Shown here: piece by piece, positions 32,108-39,351 of the stretch | Position numbering within the stretch: the stretch's first letter is position 1 | Layout: each line of letters begins with the position of its first letter | Source of the DNA: Mageeibacillus sp. UBA5438 | Lineage (GTDB): Bacteria > Bacillota > Clostridia > Saccharofermentanales > DTU023 | Assembly: GCA_002427535.1 (NCBI GenBank) | Contig: DIRK01000035.1 | Location: 1-39,351, forward strand | Direction of reading: 5' to 3' | DNA length: 39,351 nucleotides | Program-made: the position numbers and the translations under genes | The notes under the pieces: generated by a model | Seen by the model: only the letters and a program-made list of their open reading frames with translations | Database searches by the model: none | What the model was told of the DNA's origin: nothing

Positions 32108-34180
32108 TTATTCTTCCGACTGGGCAGCCGCAATAATGCGATCCGCGATATTTTGCGGAACCTGCTCATAACGGACAAACTCAACCGTAAACCATCCGCG
32201 ACCCTGCGTCATCGACTTCAGGTCCGTGGCGTACTTTGCGATCTCGGCGCGCGGCGCCTCGGCTTCCACAACCTGGAATCCGGGAATCGAGTCAGCATTG
32301 ATACCGTGGATACGCCCGCGGCGCTTGTTCAAATCCCCCATGATGTCTCCTAGGAAATCATCTGGGATATGGACATAAAGCTTGTCGATGGGCTCTAGGA
32401 GCACCGGGTCCGCCTGAGGCAATCCCGCGCGGTACGCAAGCCTTGCCGCCAGCTTAAAGGACAACTCGTTGGAGTCCACATCGTGGTACGAGCCGTCCAC
32501 GAGTGTGGCCTTCAGATTCACGATCGGGTAACCGGCGAGGACGCCCTCCACAATCGCTTCCTGCAAACCTTTCTCAACGGCCGGGAAGTAGTTCTTCGGA
32601 ACGGAACCGCCGAACACCTCTTCCGCGAATTCAAGGCCCTCTTCAGTTCCCGGTTCAAAGACAATCCACACATCTCCGTACTGGCCGTGACCGCCGGTCT
32701 GTTTCTTATGGCGGCCCTGCACCTTGACCTTCTTGCGAATGGTCTCGCGGTAGGCGATGCGCGGCTCACTTAACACCGCTTCAACACCGAATTTAGATTT
32801 CAGACGCGCTGAGATGACATCGAGCTGCACCTCACCCAAACCGGAGAGTCTAAACTGACGTGTCTCCGCATCGTTCACGATGGTGAAAGTCACATCCTCA
32901 TCCTGGAGGCGGACGAGCCCCTGCATGATTTTTTCTTCCTCACCCTTATTGACCGGCGCGATGGCCAGTGTCAGGCAGGGAACAGGCATCTCGGGCCCTT
33001 CGATTCTCAAAGGCTCCGCCTTTGTCGTCAAGGTATCAAGGGTTTTTGTTTCCGACAGTTTTGCGATCGCGCCGATATCCCCGGCGACCACCACTTCGGT
33101 CGGCTGTTGCTTCTTACCATTTTGGAAGTTCAGCCCGATCAGGCGCTCTTCCTTTTCCTGATTCACGTTATAGATCGTGCCCTCATCTTTAAAGGTGCCT
33201 GAAAAGACGCGGAACAACGAAATTCTTCCGACAAAGGGGTCCACAAATGTTTTGAAGATAAAAGCCGCAAGCGGTCCTTCTGACTCTGAGTGAAGGAGAA
33301 TTTTTTCGCCATCTTCTTTCACTGCCGTGACCGGGTGTCCGTCAACGGGAGTCGGCATGTAGCGCGTCACGAGATCAAGCGCGAAGGAGATACCGAGATT
33401 CTCCTGAGCCGAACCGACGAGGACCGGCATAATAGATCCGGCTGTAATCGCCTTGCGCATCCCTTCTGACTCTTCGTCAGGTGTAAACGCTTCACCTTCG
33501 AAGTATTTTTCCATCAGGTGCTCATCGTTTTCAGCGATCTGTTCTTTAATCTGCTCACCGTACTCTTCGACCAGAGCTTCCAAGTCAGAGGGAAGATCGA
33601 TGGCTTTCATTTCACCGCGCTTGCCCGAGAAAGCATAGGCTTTACCGCCCATCACATCGACGAGCCCCGTCATCTTTTCGCCTTCCAAGATCGGAAGCGC
33701 CAAGGGCAGCACACGTTGGCCGTATACGTCGCGCAGATCACCTAAAGTCTTCTCAAAGTTGGCGTTGGGTTCATCCATCCGATTGATGAAAAAGGAGACA
33801 GGAATATTGACGCCGGCCGCGTTACGCACGGCTTTTTCAGCGCCGACGGACAATCCGTCCTTGGCGGACATGACGATCAGGGCGGTGTCACCCGCGTACA
33901 TGCCAAGCAACTGTTCTCCTAAGAAATCAAAATCACCCGGCGTATCGATGAAATTGATTTTATGCTTTTTCCATTCGCACCAGGCCACCGAGGTACTGAC
34001 GGACACGCCGCGGCGTATCTCTTCCGCGTCAAAGTCGGTGACAGTATTGCCTTCGTTTGACCGACCCATGCGATCGATCACACCCGCGTTATAAAGAGCG
34101 GCTTCGACAAACGCCGTTTTGCCGACGCCGCCATGACCCATCACGGTGATATTCCTGATTTTATCTGTCGTAAGATTCAT
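32108..34180 (-). CDS. elongation factor G-like translational GTPase (paralogue type)
   Basis: It has the five-domain organisation and 690-residue length of EF-G. P-loop GHGGVGKT is at 15-22, DTPGD at 79-83, and the base-specificity motif is NRMD (133-136) instead of NKMD. The switch I motif, RGITI in canonical EF-G, reads RRGVSVSTSV. Domain IV is recognisable by GRHKKQTGGHGQYGDVWI and the C-terminal domain V by LNKRRGRIHGI. These departures match the EF-G paralogue type seen beside canonical fusA in many clostridia and actinobacteria, not the main translocase. Functions proposed for such paralogues vary. It is monocistronic-looking: AAGGGGG before ATG, a TATAAT upstream, a terminator downstream, and no rpsL, rpsG or tuf nearby. 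Confidence 0.85.
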   Translation of the reverse strand: MNLTTDKIRNITVMGHGGVGKTAFVEAALYNAGVIDRMGRSNEGNTVTDFDAEEIRRGVSVSTSVAWCEWKKHKINFIDTPGDFDFLGEQLLGMYAGDTALIVMSAKDGLSVGAEKAVRNAAGVNIPVSFFINRMDEPNANFEKTLGDLRDVYGQRVLPLALPILEGEKMTGLVDVMGGKAYAFSGKRGEMKAIDLPSDLEALVEEYGEQIKEQIAENDEHLMEKYFEGEAFTPDEESEGMRKAITAGSIMPVLVGSAQENLGISFALDLVTRYMPTPVDGHPVTAVKEDGEKILLHSESEGPLAAFIFKTFVDPFVGRISLFRVFSGTFKDEGTIYNVNQEKEERLIGLNFQNGKKQQPTEVVVAGDIGAIAKLSETKTLDTLTTKAEPLRIEGPEMPVPCLTLAIAPVNKGEEEKIMQGLVRLQDEDVTFTIVNDAETRQFRLSGLGEVQLDVISARLKSKFGVEAVLSEPRIAYRETIRKKVKVQGRHKKQTGGHGQYGDVWIVFEPGTEEGLEFAEEVFGGSVPKNYFPAVEKGLQEAIVEGVLAGYPIVNLKATLVDGSYHDVDSNELSFKLAARLAYRAGLPQADPVLLEPIDKLYVHIPDDFLGDIMGDLNKRRGRIHGINADSIPGFQVVEAEAPRAEIAKYATDLKSMTQGRGWFTVEFVRYEQVPQNIADRIIAAAQSEE

Positions 34181-34212
34181 AGATTCCCCCTTCGAGAAGA
34201 TATTTTTTACCT

Positions 34213-34218
34213 ATTATA
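34213..34218 (-). promoter_or_regulatory. candidate -10 box of the EF-G-like gene
   Basis: A perfect TATAAT on the minus strand, 33 bases before the ATG, in the short gap after tnaA. No good -35 is visible at 16-18 bases; the small inverted repeat AGCC-ATA-GGCT lies just upstream. Confidence 0.5.
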
Positions 34219-34239
34219 GCCTATGGCTGATTTATTCTA

Positions 34240-35625
34240 TTACAGCAACGGCACCGGTTCCAATTGTGCCGTAAAATGCCGAAGTACTTTCGCCTGGCGG
34301 ACAATGCGAAAACCGTTGATCGTCGATGCTTTTTGTAGCAAGTCATGCATGGAACAGGCGACATAATCAAGATGCGACTGAGTATAAGTGCGGCGCGGAA
34401 TGCAAAAGCGCGCAAATTCCATCGCGGATTCCACCTGCTCGCCCGTCTCAGGATCCGGATCCAGCATGAACGAACCCACATCACAGCCCCGAATACCCGA
34501 CGCCTGGTAAAGAGCCACCGAGAAGGCATGTGCCGGGAAATGGTCATAAGGGATATGAGGCAGGATTTGCCGTGCGTCAATAAACACCGCGTGGCCTCCC
34601 GCCGGCTGCTGGCAGGGAACATTAAGCTCCACCAAGCGGTCCACAAGGTACTTGGTCTGTCCCGTGTAACTTTTCAGGAAAGCCTCGTCGACCCCTTCCA
34701 AAAGACCCTGTGAAAGCGCCTCCAGATCGCGGCCCGCAAGTCCTCCGTAAGACAAAAAGCCTTCGTTCGGTACCACGTTGCTGCGAACCCCCTCCATCAG
34801 CTGCTCGTCTTCCCGCACAGCCACCAAACCGCCCATGTTAACAATGCCGTCCTTTTTGGCGGACATCGTAAAGGCGTCCGCCACGGCGAACATGTCCTTG
34901 ATAATCTGCCGGACCGTTCGATTTTCCTGCCCCGCTTCGCGCTCTTTAATAAACAGCGCGTTCTCCGCAAAGCGCGCCGCGTCAATCACGAGCGGGATTT
35001 CATATTCCTTTGCAACGTCGGCTGTTTCTCGGATGTTCTGAAGCGACACCGGTTGCCCGCCGGCCGAATTATTCGTGATCGTAATGACGATCATGCCAAC
35101 CTTATCGCGCCCGTATGACTCAATCAATTCCCTAAGCTTCGCGATATCCATGTTGCCCTTAAAAGGATAGGGCGATACGGAATCCAAGGCCTCTTTCACC
35201 ACGCAGTTCACAGGTCTTGCGCCACAGAGCATGACATGCCCCGAGGTGGTGTCAAAATGCATGTTCGAGATCGAGATCTGCCCCGGTTTTAACAGGTTGG
35301 GAAACAGCACTTTTTCCGCAGCGCGCCCCTGATGGACCGGTTGAAAATAGCGCCAGCCGAACAACTCGTCCAGCACCTCCATCAGGCGGTAATAGCTCCT
35401 TGAGCCCGCGTAGCTTTCATCCCCCATCATCATGGCGGCCCATTGGCGGTCGGACATCGCGCCCGTACCGCTGTCTGTCAGCATGTCAATATAGACATCC
35501 TCACTTCGCAAGCCAAACAGATTGTAATGCGCTTTTTGAATCGCCGCTTCGCGCTCTTTTCGGGTGGTCATCCTGAGCGGCTCGACCATCTTAATTCTGT
35601 ACGGTTCCGGCATATAAACAGCCAT
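34240..35625 (-). CDS. tnaA: tryptophanase (tryptophan indole-lyase)
   Basis: A PLP enzyme that cleaves tryptophan to indole, pyruvate and ammonia. The family blocks are LTDSGTGAMSDRQWAAMM, GDESYAGSRSYY, PVHQGRAAE, ITNNSAGGQPVS, and MSAKKDG with the probable Schiff-base lysine K258. Tryptophanase is favoured over tyrosine phenol-lyase by ARFAENALFIKEREAGQ, by GSFMLDPDPETGEQ, and by His in the C-terminal LRHFTAQL, where tyrosine phenol-lyase has Phe. The start at 35625 (MAVYMPEPYRIK) gives 461 residues, the usual length, 13 bases after the upstream gene; the site in front is weak (GAGAGA). No tnaC-like leader or tnaB permease is present in the window. Confidence 0.88.
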   Translation of the reverse strand: MAVYMPEPYRIKMVEPLRMTTRKEREAAIQKAHYNLFGLRSEDVYIDMLTDSGTGAMSDRQWAAMMMGDESYAGSRSYYRLMEVLDELFGWRYFQPVHQGRAAEKVLFPNLLKPGQISISNMHFDTTSGHVMLCGARPVNCVVKEALDSVSPYPFKGNMDIAKLRELIESYGRDKVGMIVITITNNSAGGQPVSLQNIRETADVAKEYEIPLVIDAARFAENALFIKEREAGQENRTVRQIIKDMFAVADAFTMSAKKDGIVNMGGLVAVREDEQLMEGVRSNVVPNEGFLSYGGLAGRDLEALSQGLLEGVDEAFLKSYTGQTKYLVDRLVELNVPCQQPAGGHAVFIDARQILPHIPYDHFPAHAFSVALYQASGIRGCDVGSFMLDPDPETGEQVESAMEFARFCIPRRTYTQSHLDYVACSMHDLLQKASTINGFRIVRQAKVLRHFTAQLEPVPLL

Positions 35626-35638
35626 TTTTGTCTCTCTT

Positions 35639-36571
35639 TCAGTGACTGTGACAAAGGATGAATGACAGGATGTCACCATCGACTTCCTCATGATTGATTT
35701 CGTTTACTAATTCGTGACGCGCCCCTTCATAAAGCTTCTGGGTCAGATCAGAAAACCCCAAGGCTTCAAGCTGCTTTTCCAGAGCAGGCGCGGCTTTCCC
35801 CATTTCTCCGACCGGATCGTCGGCACCGCTCGCGATGAACACCGGTGTCGTGGGATCCATGCGGCGCAAATTGTCCTTTTTGTAAAGTGTTTTCATGCCG
35901 TAGAACATGTCGGCAAAGGCTTGCGCTGCGAACATGAATTGGTTCCGCTCATCGGCCACGTAAAGGTCCACAATCGCTTCATCGCGGGTGAGCCAGTCGC
36001 AGGCCGTACGGTTGGGTTTGAAAAATTTGTTGTTACTTCCAAGCGAAAGCTTCGTCAAAAAAGGGCTCCGATGCCGGGCGCCCTTGATCGATTTCGTCAG
36101 TTTTGAAATCACATAGCCCAATGACAAAAGCCATTGGGGCTGCATGCCGGTCCCGAGGATGATCACGCCCGAAAAACGATCTTCAGGGAAGGTATGCAAA
36201 TACTGCCTGACGAGAAAAGAGCCCATCGAATGCCCTAAGAGAAAGTACGGCAAATCGGGATGGCGTTCACGGATCAGATGCTGCACGGTGAACATATCCT
36301 CAAGCACACAGCGGTTGCCGTTATTTTCCGCAAAAAAACCCCAATCGCTTTTGTCGACCACGGAGTATCCATGCCCCAGATGGTCGTGCCCGTAAACTAC
36401 AATGCCTTCATCGGCTAAAACGCTTGCGAAACGATCGTAACGATCGATAAATTCCACCATGCCATGCGCGATTTGTACGACCGCGCGAGGCGCCCCCGAA
36501 GGTTCCCATCGCCTGAGGTACAGACTCGTTCGACCATCCGACGAATCAATACGCTCCGTGTGACTTTGCAT
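35639..36571 (-). CDS. alpha/beta hydrolase, lysophospholipase/monoacylglycerol lipase-like
   Basis: A serine hydrolase of the type annotated as lysophospholipase. The nucleophile elbow GHSMG is at about 113-117 (Ser115), the acid is in ASGADDPVG (about D252), and the histidine is in EGARHELVNE (about H286). GHDHLGHG and the N-terminal AHGMVEFIDRYDRFA are typical of the family. There is no signal peptide, so it is cytoplasmic. Of two nearby ATG codons, the second (36571) has AGGGAG at seven-base spacing and is preferred; the first would sit almost on that site. The gene lies between dus and tnaA with gaps below 20 bases, so it is probably in the same operon. The true substrate is unknown. Confidence 0.87.
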   Translation of the reverse strand: MQSHTERIDSSDGRTSLYLRRWEPSGAPRAVVQIAHGMVEFIDRYDRFASVLADEGIVVYGHDHLGHGYSVVDKSDWGFFAENNGNRCVLEDMFTVQHLIRERHPDLPYFLLGHSMGSFLVRQYLHTFPEDRFSGVIILGTGMQPQWLLSLGYVISKLTKSIKGARHRSPFLTKLSLGSNNKFFKPNRTACDWLTRDEAIVDLYVADERNQFMFAAQAFADMFYGMKTLYKKDNLRRMDPTTPVFIASGADDPVGEMGKAAPALEKQLEALGFSDLTQKLYEGARHELVNEINHEEVDGDILSFILCHSH

Positions 36572-36589
36572 CGCCATTCTCCCTTCACC

Positions 36590-37660
36590 TTAACGATTCA
36601 AGTATAACAAAAAGGCCTGTTCCCGCATCCTGTGAGCTTCTTCCAAAACAGCCAAAACGCCCTCTCTTGTCACCGGTTCCATGACCTTCCTCCGGATCTC
36701 AGATGAACCGGAAAATCCCTTTAAATAGAACGCGAATTGAGAGCGCATTTCACGCACCGCCACACTCTCCCCCAAAAGCTCGATCGACGCGTCCAGCTGT
36801 TCCACCATGACATCAAACCAATCTTCGGTGGACACATATTCCAAGAGACTTACCGCGGATTCGGATTTTTCTTTTAACCAAGAGAAAATGAAAGGATTGC
36901 CTCTAGCCGCACGACCCACCATGGCGCCGTCACAGCCTGTCATGTCACGCATTTTTTCAACATCCCCCGGCTTTTCCAGATCGCCGTTGCCCAAAACAGG
37001 TATGGAAACAGCCTCTTTGACCGCGCGGATAACCTGCCAGTCAGCATGCCCCGAGTAATACTGATCCAATGTGCGCGCGTGGACCGTGACGGCTGAAGCA
37101 CCATACTGTTCCGCGATCTTCGCGACACGGACCGCATTGATATGTTCTTTTGAAATCCCGGAACGGATTTTAATCGTCACGGGCTTTAGATAACGTGCCG
37201 CCTGTTTCACAGACGCTTCGACCACACGACCGACCAGGTCCTCATCGCGCATCAGGGCACAGCCCGCGCCTTCCCGAATGACTTTCGGAGCGGGACAGCC
37301 CATGTTGAGGTCAATAAAAGATACATCACGGTAGCGCGGATCGCTTAGCAATCGGTCAATCGCAAAAGCGAAATCCTCCGCGTCAAATCCAAACAACTGG
37401 ATGCCCCAGGGTTTATCGCCTGTTGTGGGATGAAGATAGCGTTCCGAACGGTGAAGATCGGGATCGTGGCGAATGCCGCGCGCCGAGACAAGTTCTGTGA
37501 CCGTAAAAGACGCCCCCAAGCGTGCCGCGATGCTGCGAAAAGGCGCCGTAGTAAATCCGGCCATAGGAGCTAAGCCGTTCGGAAAATCATGAAAGAGTGA
37601 TAAAAAACCCTCCTTGGGATCAGAAGTATCTTTCAGGAGGGTTTGGGTCAAATCACACAT
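36590..37660 (-). CDS. dusB: tRNA-dihydrouridine synthase (DusB-like)
   Basis: A flavin enzyme that reduces specific uridines in tRNA to dihydrouridine. The TIM-barrel signature APMAGFTTAPFRS is at about 31-43, the catalytic cysteine C122 is in NMGCPAPKV, followed by REGAGCALMRD, VTIKIRSG, VTVHARTLDQYYSGHADW and the FMN phosphate segment GNGD...MVGRAARGNPFIF. Its 356 residues are slightly long because about 15 extra residues precede the usual start. The ATG overlaps the DUF1015 stop by one base (TGATG) with no ribosome binding site, so translation probably depends on coupling. A terminator-like hairpin lies within codons 6-20. Confidence 0.92.
   Translation of the reverse strand: MCDLTQTLLKDTSDPKEGFLSLFHDFPNGLAPMAGFTTAPFRSIAARLGASFTVTELVSARGIRHDPDLHRSERYLHPTTGDKPWGIQLFGFDAEDFAFAIDRLLSDPRYRDVSFIDLNMGCPAPKVIREGAGCALMRDEDLVGRVVEASVKQAARYLKPVTIKIRSGISKEHINAVRVAKIAEQYGASAVTVHARTLDQYYSGHADWQVIRAVKEAVSIPVLGNGDLEKPGDVEKMRDMTGCDGAMVGRAARGNPFIFSWLKEKSESAVSLLEYVSTEDWFDVMVEQLDASIELLGESVAVREMRSQFAFYLKGFSGSSEIRRKVMEPVTREGVLAVLEEAHRMREQAFLLYLNR
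37602..37644 (-). terminator. terminator-like hairpin inside the 5' coding end of dus
   Basis: Minus strand AAACCCTCCT pairs perfectly with AGGAGGGTTT over 20 bases and is followed by a run of six T. It has all parts of an intrinsic terminator but lies 16 bases after the dus ATG, within coding sequence. It also buries an AAGGAGG. It could end part of the serA-DUF1015 transcripts or act as an attenuator controlled by ribosomes entering dus. Confidence 0.5.
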
Positions 37661-38904
37661 CAGTCGGATATCAGGTGAACAAATAAACCTGAGCGAAGCT
37701 TAGGTTCAAACCAAGTTGACTTCGGGGGCATGATCATGTCCGCGTCCGCGATGGCCAACAAATCGTCCATTGTCGTGGGGCACATCGCAAAGGCGACACC
37801 CCAACCGTCGTCCACGCGGCGTTTTAGTTCATCCAAGCCGCGGATGCCGCCGACAAAGTCAATGCGATCGGAGGTGCGGGGGTCGTCAATTGCCAAAAGC
37901 GGTGTCAACACATTGTTCTGCAGAATAGACACATCCAGGCGGCTCACCGGATCAAGCCCTTCAAACAGAGCCTCCGGCGCTGTCAGACGGTACCATTGTC
38001 CATCCAAGTACATGCACATCTGCGCTTTTTTATGAGGGTGGAAGGCTTCTTCAACCGGCTCGATCTCATAGATCGCGCCCAGTTTGTCTAAGAATTCCTC
38101 CCCTGTCATGCCGTTCAAATCTTTTGCGACGCGGTTGTAATCCATGATGAACAAATCCTCATCGGGGAAAATAACCGCAAGAAAATAATTGAATTCCGCG
38201 CCTTTGGGCGCATCCGGGTATTCTTCACGCCGCTTTAAGCCGACGTTTGCCGAGGTCGCCGAACGGTGGTGACCGTCCGCGATATACAGGTAAGGGATCG
38301 CTTCAAATTGGGCGACGAGCTTATCGATCACTTCTTCATCGTCCAAGACCCAGAAAATATGCGTGATGCCATCGTCTGTTTTGAAGTCATACACGGGATC
38401 ATTGAACTTGATAAAATCATTGATGAGAGTGTTGACCGCGTTTTGCTTTCGATAGGTTAAAAATACAGGCTCCGTGTGTGCGTCACAGACATCAAAATGG
38501 CGCGTTCTGTCGACTTCTTTATCCTTACGCGTAAACTCATGCTTCTTGATTGTGTTGTCAAGATACTCATCCACGGAAACGGTGGCCACAAGGCCTGTTT
38601 GCACGCGGCCTTTCATGATCTGACGGTAGATGTAAAACTCCGGTTTCTCATCTTGTTTCAGCACGCCTTCATCCATCATGCTGTACAGGCGCTCGCGCCC
38701 TTTTTCGTAGACTTCGTCCGCGTAGTCATCGACACTGTCCGGCAGGTCAATTTCAGCGCGCACAACACGGAGGAAACTATAAGGATTGCCCTTGGCCATT
38801 TCGCCCGCTTCTTTGCGGTTCATCACATCATAGGGAAGGCTTGCGACCTTGGCGACTAGCTCCGGTACGGGGCGTACCGCTTTAAAAGGCCTCACTACCG
38901 CCAT
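37660..38904 (-). CDS. DUF1015 family protein next to serA
   Basis: A 414-residue soluble protein of the uncharacterised DUF1015 family. Hallmarks are the N-terminal RPFKAVRPVPELVAKVASLPYDV, KKHEFTRKDKEVDRTRH at about 120-136, and YIADGHHRSATSA at about 207-219. No signal peptide or membrane segment is seen. The ATG follows the serA stop without a gap (TAA then ATG), and dus overlaps its stop, so it is embedded in an operon with D-3-phosphoglycerate dehydrogenase. Family function is not established in my knowledge; the tight linkage to serA points to serine metabolism. The DGHHR motif recalls the GxHR motif of ParB/sulfiredoxin-fold proteins, which include free-serine kinases, but that link is only a hypothesis. 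Confidence 0.85.
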   Translation of the reverse strand: MAVVRPFKAVRPVPELVAKVASLPYDVMNRKEAGEMAKGNPYSFLRVVRAEIDLPDSVDDYADEVYEKGRERLYSMMDEGVLKQDEKPEFYIYRQIMKGRVQTGLVATVSVDEYLDNTIKKHEFTRKDKEVDRTRHFDVCDAHTEPVFLTYRKQNAVNTLINDFIKFNDPVYDFKTDDGITHIFWVLDDEEVIDKLVAQFEAIPYLYIADGHHRSATSANVGLKRREEYPDAPKGAEFNYFLAVIFPDEDLFIMDYNRVAKDLNGMTGEEFLDKLGAIYEIEPVEEAFHPHKKAQMCMYLDGQWYRLTAPEALFEGLDPVSRLDVSILQNNVLTPLLAIDDPRTSDRIDFVGGIRGLDELKRRVDDGWGVAFAMCPTTMDDLLAIADADMIMPPKSTWFEPKLRSGLFVHLISD

Positions 38905-39351
38905 TTACAATACCTCCTTGATGATGTCAACGATGTTGTCGCCGATCCTTGCCTGCGCTTCTGCGGTCGCGGCTCCGATATGGGGCGTCAGGGAAATTTT
39001 CTCGCATTGGAGCAGACGTTCATTTTGAAGGGGTTCGACCGCGAACACGTCAAGCGCCGCGCCTTTTACCTTGCCTGACTCAATCGCGTCCACCAGCGCG
39101 TCCTCGTCGACGATGCCGCCGCGGGCGCAGTTGATAATAAAGACGCCGTCTTTCATCATGTCAATTTCATTTTTCCCAATGAGCGGTTCACCACCCCCAA
39201 AGGGAATGTGAATGGACACGTAGTCAGCGACGCTTAAGACTTCCTTAAAGTCAACCTGCGGGCAGATATCACATTCAATGTCGATAATATCGGTGAAGAT
39301 GACTTCCATGCCGAGTGCCAGGCATTTCACCGCGAGCGAATTTGCGATCCG
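38905..39351 (-). CDS. serA: D-3-phosphoglycerate dehydrogenase, 3' part (5' end outside window)
   Basis: The first step of serine synthesis, oxidising 3-phosphoglycerate with NAD. Only the last 148 codons are present; the frame is open to the right edge, beginning within the nucleotide-binding domain (RIANSLAVKCLALGMEV). The D-2-hydroxyacid dehydrogenase signatures are intact: INCARGGIVDEDAL with the substrate arginine, ALDVFAVEP with the acid, and PHIGAATAEAQ with the catalytic histidine. The protein ends soon after (IVDIIKEVL), so there is no C-terminal ACT domain and hence probably no serine feedback through that domain. A specific 2-hydroxyacid substrate other than phosphoglycerate cannot be excluded without the N-terminus. 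Confidence 0.85.
   Translation of the reverse strand, partial: RIANSLAVKCLALGMEVIFTDIIDIECDICPQVDFKEVLSVADYVSIHIPFGGGEPLIGKNEIDMMKDGVFIINCARGGIVDEDALVDAIESGKVKGAALDVFAVEPLQNERLLQCEKISLTPHIGAATAEAQARIGDNIVDIIKEVL

Noticed and set aside
34240..35625. tyrosine phenol-lyase instead of tryptophanase
   Set aside because: The C-terminal active-site residue is His in LRHFTAQL, and the SRSYY, ARFAENALFIKERE and GSFMLDPDPETG segments match tryptophanase.

Overview
The window reads as a chromosomal housekeeping segment of a Gram-positive bacterium of the phylum Bacillota, most likely a member of Clostridia with a moderately GC-rich genome. The evidence is a complete ctsR-mcsA-mcsB-clpC operon with a perfect CtsR operator, a MurT-type Mur ligase with a GatD-like partner, a DUF1015 gene abutting serA, an EF-G paralogue of a type I associate with clostridia, and SD-rich, tightly packed operons. 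Family or genus cannot be set from the sequence alone. Nearly everything is on the minus strand; only murT, the gatD-like gene and sodA are on the plus strand. I see no mobile element, CRISPR array, tRNA, rRNA or replication origin, and no gene-free stretch longer than about 230 bases.

Layout, left to right. (1) 1-212: a leftward extended -10 promoter and a hairpin leader whose gene lies outside the window. (2) 213-4805: gyrA, pepF and a 51-codon single-pass membrane peptide, one leftward unit with overlapping or near-abutting genes. (3) 4953-11905: the classic rpmH-rnpA-yidD-yidC-jag-mnmE-mnmG-rsmG cluster (ribosome, RNase P, membrane insertion, tRNA and rRNA modification) with a good sigma-A promoter, but without its usual neighbour dnaA. 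(4) 11920-12819: folD, whose protein lacks two catalytic residues of classical FolD. (5) 12822-17422: the CtsR-regulated protein-quality-control operon, all four genes joined by 4-base ATGA overlaps. (6) 17425-25255: rpoB-rpoC, detached from rplJL. (7) 25120-27495: murT and a GatD-like gene, transcribed rightward from a promoter that faces the rpoB promoter. (8) 27519-29973: an anchored PrsA/SurA-like foldase (leftward) and superoxide dismutase (rightward), each bounded by a bidirectional terminator. (9) 29973-34218: a HAD phosphatase, a CNNM/CBS membrane protein and an EF-G-like GTPase. (10) 34240-39351: tnaA, a lysophospholipase-like hydrolase, a tRNA-dihydrouridine synthase, DUF1015 and the 3' part of serA, probably one unit starting beyond the right edge.

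The most interesting points are a GatD-like protein that has lost its cysteine nucleophile and expected histidine although it is still paired with MurT; a FolD without the YxxxK lysine and the following Gln; DUF1015 abutting serA and carrying a DGHHR motif; a terminator-like hairpin inside the 5' end of the dus gene; and facing promoters between rpoB and murT. No wholly new multi-gene system is evident. The unusual content is variant enzymes and regulatory layout inside familiar operons.
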